The notes: generated from the letters alone by a model not told the origin. Counted from the first letter of the stretch, positions 1 through 10,620 are shown. The stretch is DNA of 64,000 bases from Bradyrhizobium sp. CCGUVB1N3 (GCF_024199925.1 NZ_JANADR010000001.1:7071501-7135500); one strand, 5' to 3'. A program made the numbers and translations.

Positions 1-3000
1 CGCTGGCGACCTTCGAAAAGGCGATGTCGGTTGCGATCGATACCGACAGCACCGGGACGGGTGACGGCGTCATCGACTGGTCGCTCGCCGATCTGCCCGT
101 CTACCTCGCCGACTTCATTCCGAAGGGCGAGGTCCTGACACTGACCTACACCGTGACGGTCACGGATTCGCAGGGCGCGACCACGACCCAGACCATCACC
201 GTCACCATCAAGGGCACCGACAGCCCCGCGGTGGTGTGGGTCGCGACGAGCGATGCCGGCTCCCCGCCCGGCGGCTTCTGGAAGGACGCCGCCAACTGGG
301 AAACAGGCACCGTGCCGACGATCGATGACGACGTCATCGTCATCACCGATCAGCTGCACGGCCTGACGCCGTCCTATCCGGTCACGATCGACGAGGCGGC
401 GTTCGCCAAGTCGCTGACCATGAACGATTTCGACACGTCCGCCGGGCATGCGGCGCCGCAGGTCATCAACCAGAGCACACTGACGATCGCAGGAGCGCTC
501 AATCTCAGCGCCGACTCGATCCTGACCAACTCCGTAGGCGCCACGATTTCCGTCGGCGGCAAGGCGGAGATCCTGGACACCAGCGTGCTGACCAATTCCG
601 GCACCCTGACGCTCGCGGGCGGCGGCGATTTCGCGGCGGGCACCTCGATCACCAATGCCGGCACGATCGAGCTCTCCGGCGGCACGCTCAAGATGCTGGC
701 CGAGATCCACAATGCCGGCGGCACGTTCAAGGTCGATGCCGGTGCGACGCTGGACGTCGACGGCGGCACCATCGACAGCGGCAAGCTGACCATCGGCGGC
801 ACGTTGGTGCTGGAGGGGACGAGCGTCCTGACCAATGGCAAGCTGGACAATTCCGGCGCCGTCACCGTCACGGGGACCGTCGCCCTCGACAAGCAGACCG
901 TCGACAACGATTCGACGATCGAAATTCAGGCCGGTGCGACGTTGACGCTGGACCAGGGGATCGCGGTCGCCAATTCGTCCGGCACCATCACCGTCGACGA
1001 CCATGGTGTGCTGGTCCTCAATCAGGCCGAGGTCACCGGCGGCACGATCAACAATTTCAGCGGCGCGCTCGGCGGCAGCATCGACGTCACCGGCGACAGC
1101 AGCATCGACGGCGGCGCTACGCTCAACAAGGGCGCCGTGACCGTCGAAAGCGATGTCACGCTGACGCTCGACGATGCGACGGTGTCCGGGACCTCGATCA
1201 CCGACAACGGCACCCTGAAGATCAACGCCGGCAAGACGCTGACGCTGAACGGTGCGAGCATCGCCGGCGGCGCGCTCAGCGTGTCCGGCACGCTCTCGTC
1301 CAGCGGCGCCAGCACGGTTACCAATAGCTCCATCACCAACAACAATCTGATCGAGGCGATCGGCGGCGTGCTTGCGCTCGTCGCGACGAGTTCGGCCACG
1401 ATCACCAATGCCGGCACGCTGCAGGCCAATGGCGGCGAGCTCGACGTCAATGGCGAGGCGGTCACCAATACCGGAACGCTGGCGGCAATCAACGACGGCA
1501 CGCTGAAGCTGATCTCGACGACGGTCACCAACACCGGCGCTACGGTTTCGGTGGACGCGGGCTCGGCGCTCGATCTCGTCGGCGCGACCATCAACGGCGG
1601 TACGCTGACGCTGTCCGGCACGCTGGTCTCGACCGGCATCAGCGCCATCAACGAAGCCGACATCAGCAACACCGGCACGATCGACGTCACCAGCGGAACG
1701 CTGACGATCGACCCTGCGGTGCTGCACACCATCACCAATCAAAACCTCATCGAGGCGAATGGTGGCGTGCTCGACATCTCCGGCGATCTGATCATCAACG
1801 CCGGTACGCTCGAGGCGATCAACGGCGGCACGCTGAAGCTCTCCGCCGTTACGGTCACCAATACGGGCGGAACGGTAACGGTCGACGGCACCTCGAAGCT
1901 GTATCTGTCCGGTGTCGAGATCGACGGCGGCCACCTCGGCAATGCCGGCCATCTCTACAGCGTCACGGGCGGCAACATCGTCACCGCCGTGGTCACCAAT
2001 ACCGGCATCATCGAAGTGCAGGCCGGCACGCTCGATCTCGCTGGCGGCCTCAGTGGCGCCGGCGCGCTGATCATCGACAACGGTGCGACGCTCGAGCTTG
2101 CCGGCGCGACCGCCCAGACTGTCACCTTTGCCGGCGGCAGCGCTACGCTTGAGCTCGACAATGTCGCGGGCCAGAGTTTTACCGGCACCATCGCCGGCCA
2201 GTCCTCGTCCGGCGGAACGTTCACCGTCACGGGTGCTGGCGACATCACCACCGCCAGCGGTGTTGCGCTCGACTTCACGGCGTCCGGTGGCACGATCGGT
2301 GCTCCCGCCGACATCGTGCTCACGCCGACCGGCGCGCTGACGGGCGCGGCTAACGGCATCTTCGTCACCCAGAGCGGCGTTGGCGACATCTCGCTGACGG
2401 CGACAAAGGACATTACGGGCCAAAGCGGCAACGGCATCTGGCTGCGCGACAGCGCAACCGGGTCCGGCGACATCACCGTGACCAATCTCACCGGCAAGGC
2501 GACCGGCACGGGCGCCAATTCAGTTGGTCTGCTCGTTGAAAATCTCAACAAGGCCAACGATGGCGATATCACGATCGAGCAGCTCGGTGGCGCCGCGGGC
2601 GGTGCCTACGGCATCGACGCCACCACCCATGGCGATGGCGACATCAGCGTCGAAGCGGGCGGCAACGTCACCGGCAGCACGGTTTACGGCATCCGTGCGC
2701 GCAGCTACGGCAGCGGCAGCGAGACCGTCACCACGGATGCAGGCACCGTCGTCAATTCCGGCAGCTCCGGCATCGTCGCGGTCAACCGGGCAACCTCGAT
2801 CGATGCGGCCGACGACAGCACGATCACAGTCAATGCCTACGGTACGATCAATTCCGGCAGCAGCCTGAACCAGAGCGGCAATACGCCAGGCGGTATCCAG
2901 GCCGGCTACAACGGCGCCACGACTGGCTCGGTGGCCAACACGGATGTGAACGGCAGCGTCATCATCAACAACTACGCCAACATCACCTCCGGCGGCCACG

Positions 3001-6000
3001 GCATCCACGCCTTCAACTACGGCAATGGCGACATCACGGTGAACGATGGTGCCGGCACCACCGTGACCGGCGCAGTGGCCGGCATCAAGGCGGTGGCGCT
3101 CAGCGGCGGCACAGGCGATGTGACGATCAACATCGGCGCCGATGCTCATGTCACGGGAACATCCGGCTACGGAATCGATGCCTACAGCCTCAACGCCGGC
3201 GACATCAGCGTTGTGATGTCCGATGGCGACGTCCTCAATTCGGGCAGCGTCGGAATTGACGCAGTCAATGAGGCGACCGCGATCGGCAGCGACGTACAAA
3301 GCACGATCTTCGTCAGCGCGCACGGAACCATCCATTCCGGGTCAACCACGACCCAGAGCGGCAATCCGCCGGCCGGCATCATGGCGGGCTACACGGCGGG
3401 CGGAAGTGGTCAATTCGGTAACGCCGTCTATGGTGACGTCACCGTGGAGAGCGACGCCACGATCACTGCGGATGCAGGCCTTGGCATCAACGCCTTCACC
3501 TGGGGTGTCGGCGACGTCACGGTGACGGCCGACAAGGGGTCGTCGATCACGGCCGCCGGCACCGCGATTGGTGCCTTCGACCATGGTGGCGGCGACGTCA
3601 GCGTCACCAATGAAGGCTCGGCGACCGGCTTTGTCGGACTCTCGGCCGTTGCCACCGGCGCCGGCGACATCACCATCGTCAATGACGGCGATCTCACCGG
3701 CACCGGTGCGGTCGGCATCGTCGTCACGCAGAACAGTGACGGCGCGACCGGTTCGACCCACATCACCAACACCGGCTCGGTCGTCGGCGCGGACGGCCAC
3801 GCCGCGATCGTCGTCCAGGAGAACACCACCGGCACCGCGCTGATCGACAATTCCGGCACCATCGGGCCGGATGACGCGGGCAGCGTGACGTCCACGACCT
3901 ATGCCATCGTGGAGACCGGCGGCCACGTCACGATCAACAACACCGGCGACATCAACGGCAATATCTCGGTCGCCAGCGCGACCTTCAACAATGAGCTAGG
4001 GGGCACCTGGACGGTGTCCGGATCGAGCTTCTTCGGCGCCCTGTCCACCTTCGGCAATGCCGGCGAGATCGATCTGCACAACGGCGCCTCGATCTCCGGC
4101 GCGGACGGTGCGGCCTTCGCCATCACCAATTCCGGCGAGATCGAGAGCTGGGGCTCGACCTCCATCAGCGGCGCCATCACCAACACCGGCAGCATCAAGA
4201 TCGACAGCGGCACCATGACGCTGTTCGGCTCGCTGTCCGGCTCCGGCTCCGTCACCATCGACGCCAATGCGACGCTCGACGTCAAGGCCACGGTCGCACA
4301 GACCGTCACCTTCTCGGGGAGCGGCGCCGAGCTCCAGATCGATACCGCGAGCTTCGGCGGTTCGGTCGCGGGCTTTGCCGCGACCGACAAGCTGGACCTG
4401 TCGACGATCACCTTCGACGGCGGCACCACCGTGACCTACGACGCGGAGACCGGCAACCTCGTCGTCAGCGATGCCTACGGGCACAGCATCACGGTGAAAC
4501 TGGTCGGCGACTACAGCAACGCGCATTTCGCCGGCAGCGACGACGGCACCGGCCACACGCTGATCACGCTGAATGCGGCTGACGACTCCAACGTCGATGT
4601 GTGGACGGGGAGCGTCAACCAGAGCTGGAACAATGACGGCAATTGGTCGCTCGGTCACGCGCCCACCGCGACCGAGACCGCAATGGTCGATACCGAGAGC
4701 ACGGTCTATCTGAACCTCGACGACAACGGCAGCGTGATCGGCGGGCTGTCGCTCAGTAGCGTCACCGAGCTCGACATCACCGGCACCGGCTATAACCCCG
4801 AGTACGAAAGCGTCGGCAGCTACCTGGTGGTGAACGGCACTCTCGTCAATCACGGCCATATCGACGTCGCCGACACCTATCTCGACGCTCTGCAGCACGT
4901 CGTCAACACCGGCACCATCGACGCCGACGGACGATATGGGATCGTGAGCTTCGGCAACCTGCCGGGCAGCACCATCGACAACGCCGGCGGCACGCTGGAG
5001 GCCGACGATGGCGGGCATATCGCCTTCTTCCACAACACGATCAACGGCGGAACGATCGACCTCGTCGGAGAGGACTCGGTCGCGTTGCTGCGCGCCTCGA
5101 TCGTTAACGGCACGACGCTGAACGCCGACACGAGCTCCTATTTCGAGGTGCTGGGCACCACGACCTTCAACGGCACCGCGAGCACCATGTCGGTCGACGG
5201 CGACATCCATATCGACGTCAACGGCAAGCTCGTCCTCGAGGGCACCATCAACGACACCGGCTCGGTGGCCAACCACGGCGTTCTCGTCGCCGATACCGGT
5301 GCGGCGACGATCCTCGGCGATCTCACCGGCTCCGGCACCGTGCAGATCATGAGCGCGAGCGTCGAACTCGGCGGCACCTCCGATTCCGCGATCCAGTTCG
5401 CAGGCTCCGGCGTCGGCACGCTGCATCTGGACTCGACGTCGCACTTCACGGGCACGGTGACGGGCTTCAGTTACGGCGACAATATCGACCTCGCGGGCAT
5501 CGACCCCAAGAACGTTTCGCTGGTCTCGACCGAAGGCGGGCTCCAGGTCCATTACGGCACGGGCGACGGCGACTACTTCACCATCACCGGCGGTTACGAC
5601 GAAACCGGCTTCAGCACGAGCAGCGACGGCAGCGGCGGCACGGAGCTCGTCTGGAGCCACCAGTCGCCGGTGATCGACACCACGCATTTCACCCACGTCC
5701 ACGACGAGGCGACGAATACCGACACGGTCACGGGTCTGTCGGTCTCGGGGTCCTCGACCGAAACCTACACGGTGACTGCGGAGACCGAGGGCGCGAAGGA
5801 AGGCAGCAGCGTCACCCCGACCTCCATCGATGGTGCGTCGCTCGACCAGGTCAACACGGCTCTCCACAGCGTGACCTACGATCCGGGCGCCACCCCGCCC
5901 GATGTCGACATGATCACCTTCAAGGTGACCGACAGCCTTGGCGCCAGCGACACCGTCAACTTCATCTTCGACGAAGGCGGCTCGAACCCGGTCACGCTGA

Positions 6001-6326
6001 CCGGCACCAGCGGCAAGGACGTCATCTTCGCCACCGAGTCCAGCGACACGCTGATCAGCGGCGGCGGGCAGGATCAGTTCGTGTTCGGCCCGGCATCAAC
6101 GACGGACGCCGTCCAGCACACCGTCTACGGTTTCGATACGACCCAGGACAAGATCGACCTGCGGCAGTTCGACGCCATCAATTCGGTCGCCGACCTCACC
6201 ATTACCCAGCAGAACGCCGATACGCTGATCACGCTGGACGATCACGAGACGATCCTGCTCAAGAACGTGGCCGCCGGCAACCTCCACGCCAGCGATTTCA
6301 TCGTTACCAACCACGGCACGACGTAG
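1..6326 (+). CDS. Giant type I secreted adhesin-like protein (5' partial)
   Basis: The reading frame is open from nucleotide 3 with no start in the window, so the N-terminus lies upstream; about 2,107 codons are present. The first ~70 residues look like the end of a VCBS-type beta-sandwich domain. There follow two modules with a W-x-G...NW...G..P pattern (near 230-330 and 4600-4690) and long stretches of degenerate repeats rich in T/N/G (ITNTGTI-like), as expected of a parallel beta-helix or beta-roll. The last ~130 residues hold one weak RTX-like nonapeptide (GGGQDQFVF) and an Asp/Thr-rich tail, consistent with an uncleaved C-terminal type I secretion signal. Cysteine seems absent, usual for such exported proteins. 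Likely a cell-surface or released adhesin. The secretion ATPase and adaptor at 19106-22188 are plausible partners; that pairing is inference. Confidence 0.85.
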   Translation, partial: LATFEKAMSVAIDTDSTGTGDGVIDWSLADLPVYLADFIPKGEVLTLTYTVTVTDSQGATTTQTITVTIKGTDSPAVVWVATSDAGSPPGGFWKDAANWETGTVPTIDDDVIVITDQLHGLTPSYPVTIDEAAFAKSLTMNDFDTSAGHAAPQVINQSTLTIAGALNLSADSILTNSVGATISVGGKAEILDTSVLTNSGTLTLAGGGDFAAGTSITNAGTIELSGGTLKMLAEIHNAGGTFKVDAGATLDVDGGTIDSGKLTIGGTLVLEGTSVLTNGKLDNSGAVTVTGTVALDKQTVDNDSTIEIQAGATLTLDQGIAVANSSGTITVDDHGVLVLNQAEVTGGTINNFSGALGGSIDVTGDSSIDGGATLNKGAVTVESDVTLTLDDATVSGTSITDNGTLKINAGKTLTLNGASIAGGALSVSGTLSSSGASTVTNSSITNNNLIEAIGGVLALVATSSATITNAGTLQANGGELDVNGEAVTNTGTLAAINDGTLKLISTTVTNTGATVSVDAGSALDLVGATINGGTLTLSGTLVSTGISAINEADISNTGTIDVTSGTLTIDPAVLHTITNQNLIEANGGVLDISGDLIINAGTLEAINGGTLKLSAVTVTNTGGTVTVDGTSKLYLSGVEIDGGHLGNAGHLYSVTGGNIVTAVVTNTGIIEVQAGTLDLAGGLSGAGALIIDNGATLELAGATAQTVTFAGGSATLELDNVAGQSFTGTIAGQSSSGGTFTVTGAGDITTASGVALDFTASGGTIGAPADIVLTPTGALTGAANGIFVTQSGVGDISLTATKDITGQSGNGIWLRDSATGSGDITVTNLTGKATGTGANSVGLLVENLNKANDGDITIEQLGGAAGGAYGIDATTHGDGDISVEAGGNVTGSTVYGIRARSYGSGSETVTTDAGTVVNSGSSGIVAVNRATSIDAADDSTITVNAYGTINSGSSLNQSGNTPGGIQAGYNGATTGSVANTDVNGSVIINNYANITSGGHGIHAFNYGNGDITVNDGAGTTVTGAVAGIKAVALSGGTGDVTINIGADAHVTGTSGYGIDAYSLNAGDISVVMSDGDVLNSGSVGIDAVNEATAIGSDVQSTIFVSAHGTIHSGSTTTQSGNPPAGIMAGYTAGGSGQFGNAVYGDVTVESDATITADAGLGINAFTWGVGDVTVTADKGSSITAAGTAIGAFDHGGGDVSVTNEGSATGFVGLSAVATGAGDITIVNDGDLTGTGAVGIVVTQNSDGATGSTHITNTGSVVGADGHAAIVVQENTTGTALIDNSGTIGPDDAGSVTSTTYAIVETGGHVTINNTGDINGNISVASATFNNELGGTWTVSGSSFFGALSTFGNAGEIDLHNGASISGADGAAFAITNSGEIESWGSTSISGAITNTGSIKIDSGTMTLFGSLSGSGSVTIDANATLDVKATVAQTVTFSGSGAELQIDTASFGGSVAGFAATDKLDLSTITFDGGTTVTYDAETGNLVVSDAYGHSITVKLVGDYSNAHFAGSDDGTGHTLITLNAADDSNVDVWTGSVNQSWNNDGNWSLGHAPTATETAMVDTESTVYLNLDDNGSVIGGLSLSSVTELDITGTGYNPEYESVGSYLVVNGTLVNHGHIDVADTYLDALQHVVNTGTIDADGRYGIVSFGNLPGSTIDNAGGTLEADDGGHIAFFHNTINGGTIDLVGEDSVALLRASIVNGTTLNADTSSYFEVLGTTTFNGTASTMSVDGDIHIDVNGKLVLEGTINDTGSVANHGVLVADTGAATILGDLTGSGTVQIMSASVELGGTSDSAIQFAGSGVGTLHLDSTSHFTGTVTGFSYGDNIDLAGIDPKNVSLVSTEGGLQVHYGTGDGDYFTITGGYDETGFSTSSDGSGGTELVWSHQSPVIDTTHFTHVHDEATNTDTVTGLSVSGSSTETYTVTAETEGAKEGSSVTPTSIDGASLDQVNTALHSVTYDPGATPPDVDMITFKVTDSLGASDTVNFIFDEGGSNPVTLTGTSGKDVIFATESSDTLISGGGQDQFVFGPASTTDAVQHTVYGFDTTQDKIDLRQFDAINSVADLTITQQNADTLITLDDHETILLKNVAAGNLHASDFIVTNHGTT
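2745..3710 (+). repeat. Tandem 161-residue duplication inside the giant secreted protein
   Basis: Two adjacent blocks in the same frame carry corresponding motifs exactly 483 nt apart. VVNSGSSGIVAVN (near 2748) pairs with VLNSGSVGIDAVN (near 3231), and GTINSGS with GTIHSGS, followed by QSGN-P-GI-AGY in both. The DNA has diverged, so the duplication is old. Confidence 0.7.
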
Positions 6327-6449
6327 CGCGGGCCTCGCTCTCCCGCTGCGGGCAGCAAAAAATCCCCGGATCGTCGCTTGAGGCCATGGCCATTTGCGTC
6401 CTGACGATCCAAGATTGAACCCGATCGGGTTCCGGGAAGTCCAACGGGC

Positions 6450-8678
6450 ATGAAGCGGCTCAGGATATGGCGGCGGTGGTTCGCGCGCAGGTTCGGCTAT
6501 GCGCGGCTGGTCTGCCTTGTGCTGCTCGTCGGCTTCGCAGCCGTGCGCCTCGCCGACTGGAGGCTGGTCGAGGAGGTTCGCGTCCGGACCTTTGACTGGT
6601 ACCAGCGCATCGATCCCCGCGAGAAGACCCAAAAGCCGGTCGTCGTCGTCGATATCGACGATCGGACGCTGAAGGCGGTTGGCCAGTGGCCATGGCCGCG
6701 AACCAAGCTCGCCGAGCTCACCACCGATCTGACGCGGCTCGGCGCCGCCGCCATCGGCTTCGACGTGATGTTCCCCGAGCCCGATCGGCTCAATCCCGAT
6801 CTTGCGGTCGAGACCTTCCGCAATCTGGACGAGGCGACCCGCGAAAAGCTCAGGGCGCTGCCGAGCAACGACCAGGCGTTTGCCGAGGCGATCAAGGGCT
6901 CCCGCGTCGTGCTCGGCGAGACCGGTCTTCCGGCCAGCAACTCGGAACTCGATGAGAAGCTTCCGCAGACCGGGTTGGCAACCCTGGGTGAGGATCCGCA
7001 TCCTTTTCTGTTCGAATTTCCCGGCTTGCTGCGAAATATTGCCGTTCTCGAGGCTGCCTCTGCCGGCCGCGGTTTGCTGACCATCAAGCCCGAGCGCGAC
7101 GGCATCGTCCGGCGGCCGCCGATGATCACGCAGGCCCAGGGCGTGATTCTCCCGTCGCTGAGCTTCGAGATGCTGCGGGTGGTGTCCGGCTCCAACACGA
7201 TGCTGGTCAAGGCCGATCGCGAAGGCATCCTCAGCGTCGGCGTGCCGCGCTTCCCGATCCCGACCGACAAGAACGGCCTGCTCTGGGTGCATTTCGCCCA
7301 CCATGATCCCTCGATCTACGTCTCGGCGGTCGACGTGCTGGAAGGACGAGTAGCGCCAGACAGGATCGCGCAGCGGCTGGTGCTGATTGGCACCTCGGCG
7401 GCGGGACTGAACGATATCAAGACGACGCCGGTCGACCCCGCTGTGCCGGGCGTCGAAATCCACGCCCAGATGCTGGAAAGCGCGATAGCCGGCTCGATCA
7501 TCTCGCAGCCGAACTACGGCCTCGCGATCGAGTTCTTCGCCGCCATGATCTCGGGCATTCTGGTGATCATCTTCGCTCCGAAGTTCGGGCCGGTCACGCT
7601 GGTCGGCGTCGGCGCGCTGTTTGCTTCGGTTTTGATCGGCTTCTCCTGGTACTATTATTCGCATTATCGCCTTTTGATCGATGCCACCTATCCGATGGCC
7701 TCGACAACCGCGATCTACCTGACCCTGGTCTTCGCGAGCTTCGTCCGCGAGCAGCAGCAGCGCAAGCAGATCCGCGGCATATTTGCGCAATACATGTCTC
7801 CCGTTCTGGTCGAGCAGATGGCGCAGTCGCCGGAAAAGGTCGTGCTCGGCGGCGAGGAGCGCGAGATGACGATCATGTTCTCCGACGTGCGCGGCTTCAC
7901 CACGATCTCGGAGAGCTACAAGCACGATCCGCAAGGGCTGATCGCGCTGATGAACCGCTTCCTGACGCCGCTCACCGACGTGATCATCGAAGGGAAGGGC
8001 TACGTCGACAAGTACATGGGCGACGCCATCATGGCGTTCTGGAACGCGCCGCTCGACGACAAGCAGCACGAGATCAACGCCTGCGAGGCGGCGGTTGGCA
8101 TGTTGGAGAAGCTCGACGAGGTCAACAAGGAGCGCGAGCAGGAAGCCGCCGATGGCGGCCACGTCTACATCCCGCTCAATGTCGGCATCGGTCTCAACAC
8201 CGGCATCGGCGTGGTCGGTAACATGGGTTCCGACCTGAAGAAGAACTATTCCGTGCTGGGCGACAGCGTCAATCTCGCCTCGCGGCTGGAAGGGCAGACC
8301 AAGGACTACGGCTTCCCGATCATCGTCGGCTCCAAGACCGCGCTCGCCGCCAAGGACAAGTTCGCGGTCCTCGAGCTCGACTTCATCATGGTGAAGGGCA
8401 AGACCGAGCCGGAGGTGATCTACGCCATCGCCGGCCGCGAGGACGTGATGCATTCGGGAGCCTTCCAGCGCCTGCGCAACATCACCATCGAGATGCTCGC
8501 CTGCTATCGCAGTCGCGACTGGCAGGGCGCGCTGGACGCGATCGAGCGCGGCCGCAGAAGCGAGGACGCGGACACGCTGGAGAAGCTGTTCCGCCTCTAC
8601 GAGGCGCGCATCAGGAATTACCAGACGAGCCCGCCGCCGGACGACTGGAACGGCGCCTATGCGCTGCTGACGAAGTAG
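6450..8678 (+). CDS. CHASE2-domain adenylate/guanylate cyclase
   Basis: A 742-residue membrane-bound class III nucleotide cyclase that makes a cyclic nucleotide, probably cAMP. A first membrane segment (about residues 16-33) is followed by a periplasmic CHASE2 sensor (about 35-350). Three closely spaced hydrophobic segments come next (about 355-440), then the catalytic domain (about 470-650). The two metal-binding aspartates are visible: D479 in FSDVRGF and D525 in KYMGDAIMAF. So are the VLGDSVNLASRLEG block with the transition-state Asn/Arg, and Lys/Asp at the usual adenine-selecting positions, which favour ATP over GTP. The CHASE2 ligand is unknown. It follows the secreted-protein gene by 123 bp. 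A cAMP-type target, a cyclic-nucleotide-gated channel, lies far away at 52893-54002. Confidence 0.93.
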   Translation: MKRLRIWRRWFARRFGYARLVCLVLLVGFAAVRLADWRLVEEVRVRTFDWYQRIDPREKTQKPVVVVDIDDRTLKAVGQWPWPRTKLAELTTDLTRLGAAAIGFDVMFPEPDRLNPDLAVETFRNLDEATREKLRALPSNDQAFAEAIKGSRVVLGETGLPASNSELDEKLPQTGLATLGEDPHPFLFEFPGLLRNIAVLEAASAGRGLLTIKPERDGIVRRPPMITQAQGVILPSLSFEMLRVVSGSNTMLVKADREGILSVGVPRFPIPTDKNGLLWVHFAHHDPSIYVSAVDVLEGRVAPDRIAQRLVLIGTSAAGLNDIKTTPVDPAVPGVEIHAQMLESAIAGSIISQPNYGLAIEFFAAMISGILVIIFAPKFGPVTLVGVGALFASVLIGFSWYYYSHYRLLIDATYPMASTTAIYLTLVFASFVREQQQRKQIRGIFAQYMSPVLVEQMAQSPEKVVLGGEEREMTIMFSDVRGFTTISESYKHDPQGLIALMNRFLTPLTDVIIEGKGYVDKYMGDAIMAFWNAPLDDKQHEINACEAAVGMLEKLDEVNKEREQEAADGGHVYIPLNVGIGLNTGIGVVGNMGSDLKKNYSVLGDSVNLASRLEGQTKDYGFPIIVGSKTALAAKDKFAVLELDFIMVKGKTEPEVIYAIAGREDVMHSGAFQRLRNITIEMLACYRSRDWQGALDAIERGRRSEDADTLEKLFRLYEARIRNYQTSPPPDDWNGAYALLTK

Positions 8679-8705
8679 CGGGGCGCGGCAGCATATTCAG
8701 ATGCC

Positions 8706-8797
8706 GTAGGGTGGGCAAAGCGAAGCGTGCCCACCACTTGCATGAACGATGCTGAACGATGGTGGGCACGGCGCAAGTGCGCCTTTGCCTACCCTAC
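8706..8797. repeat. Dispersed palindromic repeat, family A (copy 1)
   Basis: An imperfect inverted repeat with outer arms GTAGGGTGGGCAAAG and CTTTGCCTACCCTAC and an inner pair around GTGCCCACC/GGTGGGCAC. Three more copies lie at 22253, 33007 and 49416, always between genes. It sits between two convergent genes here. Confidence 0.85.
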
Positions 8798-8823
8798 ACT
8801 GCGTGGCGCAGCTTGCGCCCGCC

Positions 8824-10419
8824 TTACTCCACCCCGATCGTCGTCAGATCCTGGAACCAGTGCTGCGCCTGCACGAACTGCTTGATCCTGGGCGACAGCG
8901 CATGCGGGTTGGTGTCGTGGACGACCCAGACCAGCGCGGCATCGTCGACGATCTGGGCGTGCGCCTGCGCCAGCAGCTCGTCCTGCTTGCCGGTGTCGAA
9001 CGTCTGCTTGGCTTCGTCGATCAGCGCATCGACCTTCGGGTTCTTGTAGCCGCCCCAGTTGACGCCGACCGGCGCGATCTGGCCCGAGTGGAAGAAGCGC
9101 ACGATGGCGTAGAGCGGGTCGGAGGTGACGTAGGCGATGTTGTTGGCGGTAATGCCGGCGTTCATCTCGTCGGCCGCGCCCTTGCGCCAGTGGGTGTAGA
9201 GGGTCTCGAGCTCGACGACCTTGAAGTCGATGTCGATGCCGATCTCCTTGAAGCTTTGCTGCAGGAATTCGTTCATCGGCAGTGACAGCATCTGGCCGGT
9301 GCCGCCTTGCGCGATGATGAAGGTGGTCTTGAGTGGCTTGTCCTTGCTGTAGCCGGCCTCCTCGACCAGCTTCTTCGCGGCAGCGAGGTCGTACTTCAGT
9401 TCAAACGTCGGCTTGCCGAACCACGGGCTCGACGGGTCGACCTGGCCCTTCGCAGGCTTCGCAAGCCCGTTCATCAACCCGACCACCGCGTCGCGGTCGA
9501 TTGCGAGATTGAGCGCCTTGCGCAGGCGGATGTCGGTCCAGGGCGAGCCCGGCAGCACGCTGAGGTGATAATTCCACACATGCGGCGTGACGTTGTCGAC
9601 GATCTTCATGCCGGCGGCCTTGAGCTGCGGCACGGCGTCGGGGGCGGGCGTCTCGATCAGATCGACTTGTCCGGCCAGCAGCGCGTTGGTGCGCGTCAGC
9701 GCTTCCGGCATTGGCACCAGCACGAGCTTGTCGACCTTCGGAATCCGCTTCTTGTTCCAGTAGTCCGGATTCCTCGTCAGCTCCGCGAGCTCGCGCGGCA
9801 CGAGCTTCGTGAGCTTGAACGGGCCGGTGCCGGAGGGCTGGCTTGCAAACTTGTCCCAGTCCTTGCCGAGCTTTTCATATTGCGCCGGGCTCGACACCAG
9901 GAACCAGAGCATCTGGTAGGGGAAGAAGGAATCGACCGTCTTGGTGGTGATCTCGACCGTATCGTCGTCGATCTTGGCGTAGCTCGCGACGGAAGGAAGC
10001 CGCGTCTTCACCTGCGCGCTCTGCCGCTTGTCGAACTGCGGCGCCTTGTCATTGAGCACCTTGTCTAGATTCCAGATCACCGCGTCGGCGTTGAAGTCGC
10101 TGCCGTCGTGAAACTTCACGCCCTTGCGCAAGGTGAAGCGCCATTTGGTCTTGTCGGTGTCGTCGACCTTCCATTCGGTGGCGAGCCCCGGCACCAGCTT
10201 GCCCGGCCGTTCCGCGACGTCCATCTCCCACGCAACGAGCGGATCGTAGATCGTGTAGGCCGTGAACTGATAGGCGCCGGCGCCGCGATCGGGCTGGCCA
10301 GTGGTCAGCGGAATATCCGCCATCGAGATGCCGTAACGCACTACGGTCTCGGCGCGTGCCGGGATTGCGGAGAACGCCAGCGCAAGCACGGCGAGACCGA
10401 TCGAGATTCGATTGCGCAT
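8824..10419 (-). CDS. Peptide/nickel-type ABC transporter substrate-binding protein (SBP family 5), first paralog
   Basis: A 531-residue periplasmic solute-binding protein of the DppA/OppA family. The start at 10419 (MRNRISIG...) is chosen because GGGAG lies 8 nt upstream; an in-frame TTG at 10434 would overlap that site. Residues 1-23 form a Sec signal peptide ending in ARA before ETVVRYG. The SBP_bac_5 core is clear (LVPGLATEWKVDD, FTLRKGVKFHDGS, GTGPFKL, DIRLRKALNLAIDRDAV). It is divergent from a close paralog at 10621-12279 with a 201-bp shared upstream region. It has no permease genes of its own strand nearby, so it probably feeds the same permeases as its paralog. The ligand cannot be read from sequence. 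Confidence 0.93.
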   Translation of the reverse strand: MRNRISIGLAVLALAFSAIPARAETVVRYGISMADIPLTTGQPDRGAGAYQFTAYTIYDPLVAWEMDVAERPGKLVPGLATEWKVDDTDKTKWRFTLRKGVKFHDGSDFNADAVIWNLDKVLNDKAPQFDKRQSAQVKTRLPSVASYAKIDDDTVEITTKTVDSFFPYQMLWFLVSSPAQYEKLGKDWDKFASQPSGTGPFKLTKLVPRELAELTRNPDYWNKKRIPKVDKLVLVPMPEALTRTNALLAGQVDLIETPAPDAVPQLKAAGMKIVDNVTPHVWNYHLSVLPGSPWTDIRLRKALNLAIDRDAVVGLMNGLAKPAKGQVDPSSPWFGKPTFELKYDLAAAKKLVEEAGYSKDKPLKTTFIIAQGGTGQMLSLPMNEFLQQSFKEIGIDIDFKVVELETLYTHWRKGAADEMNAGITANNIAYVTSDPLYAIVRFFHSGQIAPVGVNWGGYKNPKVDALIDEAKQTFDTGKQDELLAQAHAQIVDDAALVWVVHDTNPHALSPRIKQFVQAQHWFQDLTTIGVE

Positions 10420-10620
10420 GACCAAAGCTCCCAACGAAAAATCTGGGGCCGAACTTGCAATCTTGATGCCAGAATAGGCAGCGCAGTGCCTCTAGCGGCG
10501 CAGCATCACAAGGACTTGTCGTCGCAGGGGCAATTTGCAGAATAAGTTCCCCCATTGGCATAGCCATTGCATAAGCTTGCATCAAAAATAATCATCGAAA
10601 GCCGGAAAAGGATTGAGGCG

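Noticed and set aside
2100..3900. CRISPR-like regular repeats in the giant gene
   Set aside because: The periodicity is at the protein level with diverged DNA and no constant-length spacers.
3996..5867. Minus-strand open frame of 623 codons inside the giant secreted protein
   Set aside because: It mirrors the repetitive plus-strand coding sequence and has an R/V/D-rich meaningless product.
6096..8453. Minus-strand open frame of 785 codons opposite the adenylate cyclase
   Set aside because: Covers two well-supported plus-strand genes and shows only composition-biased sequence.
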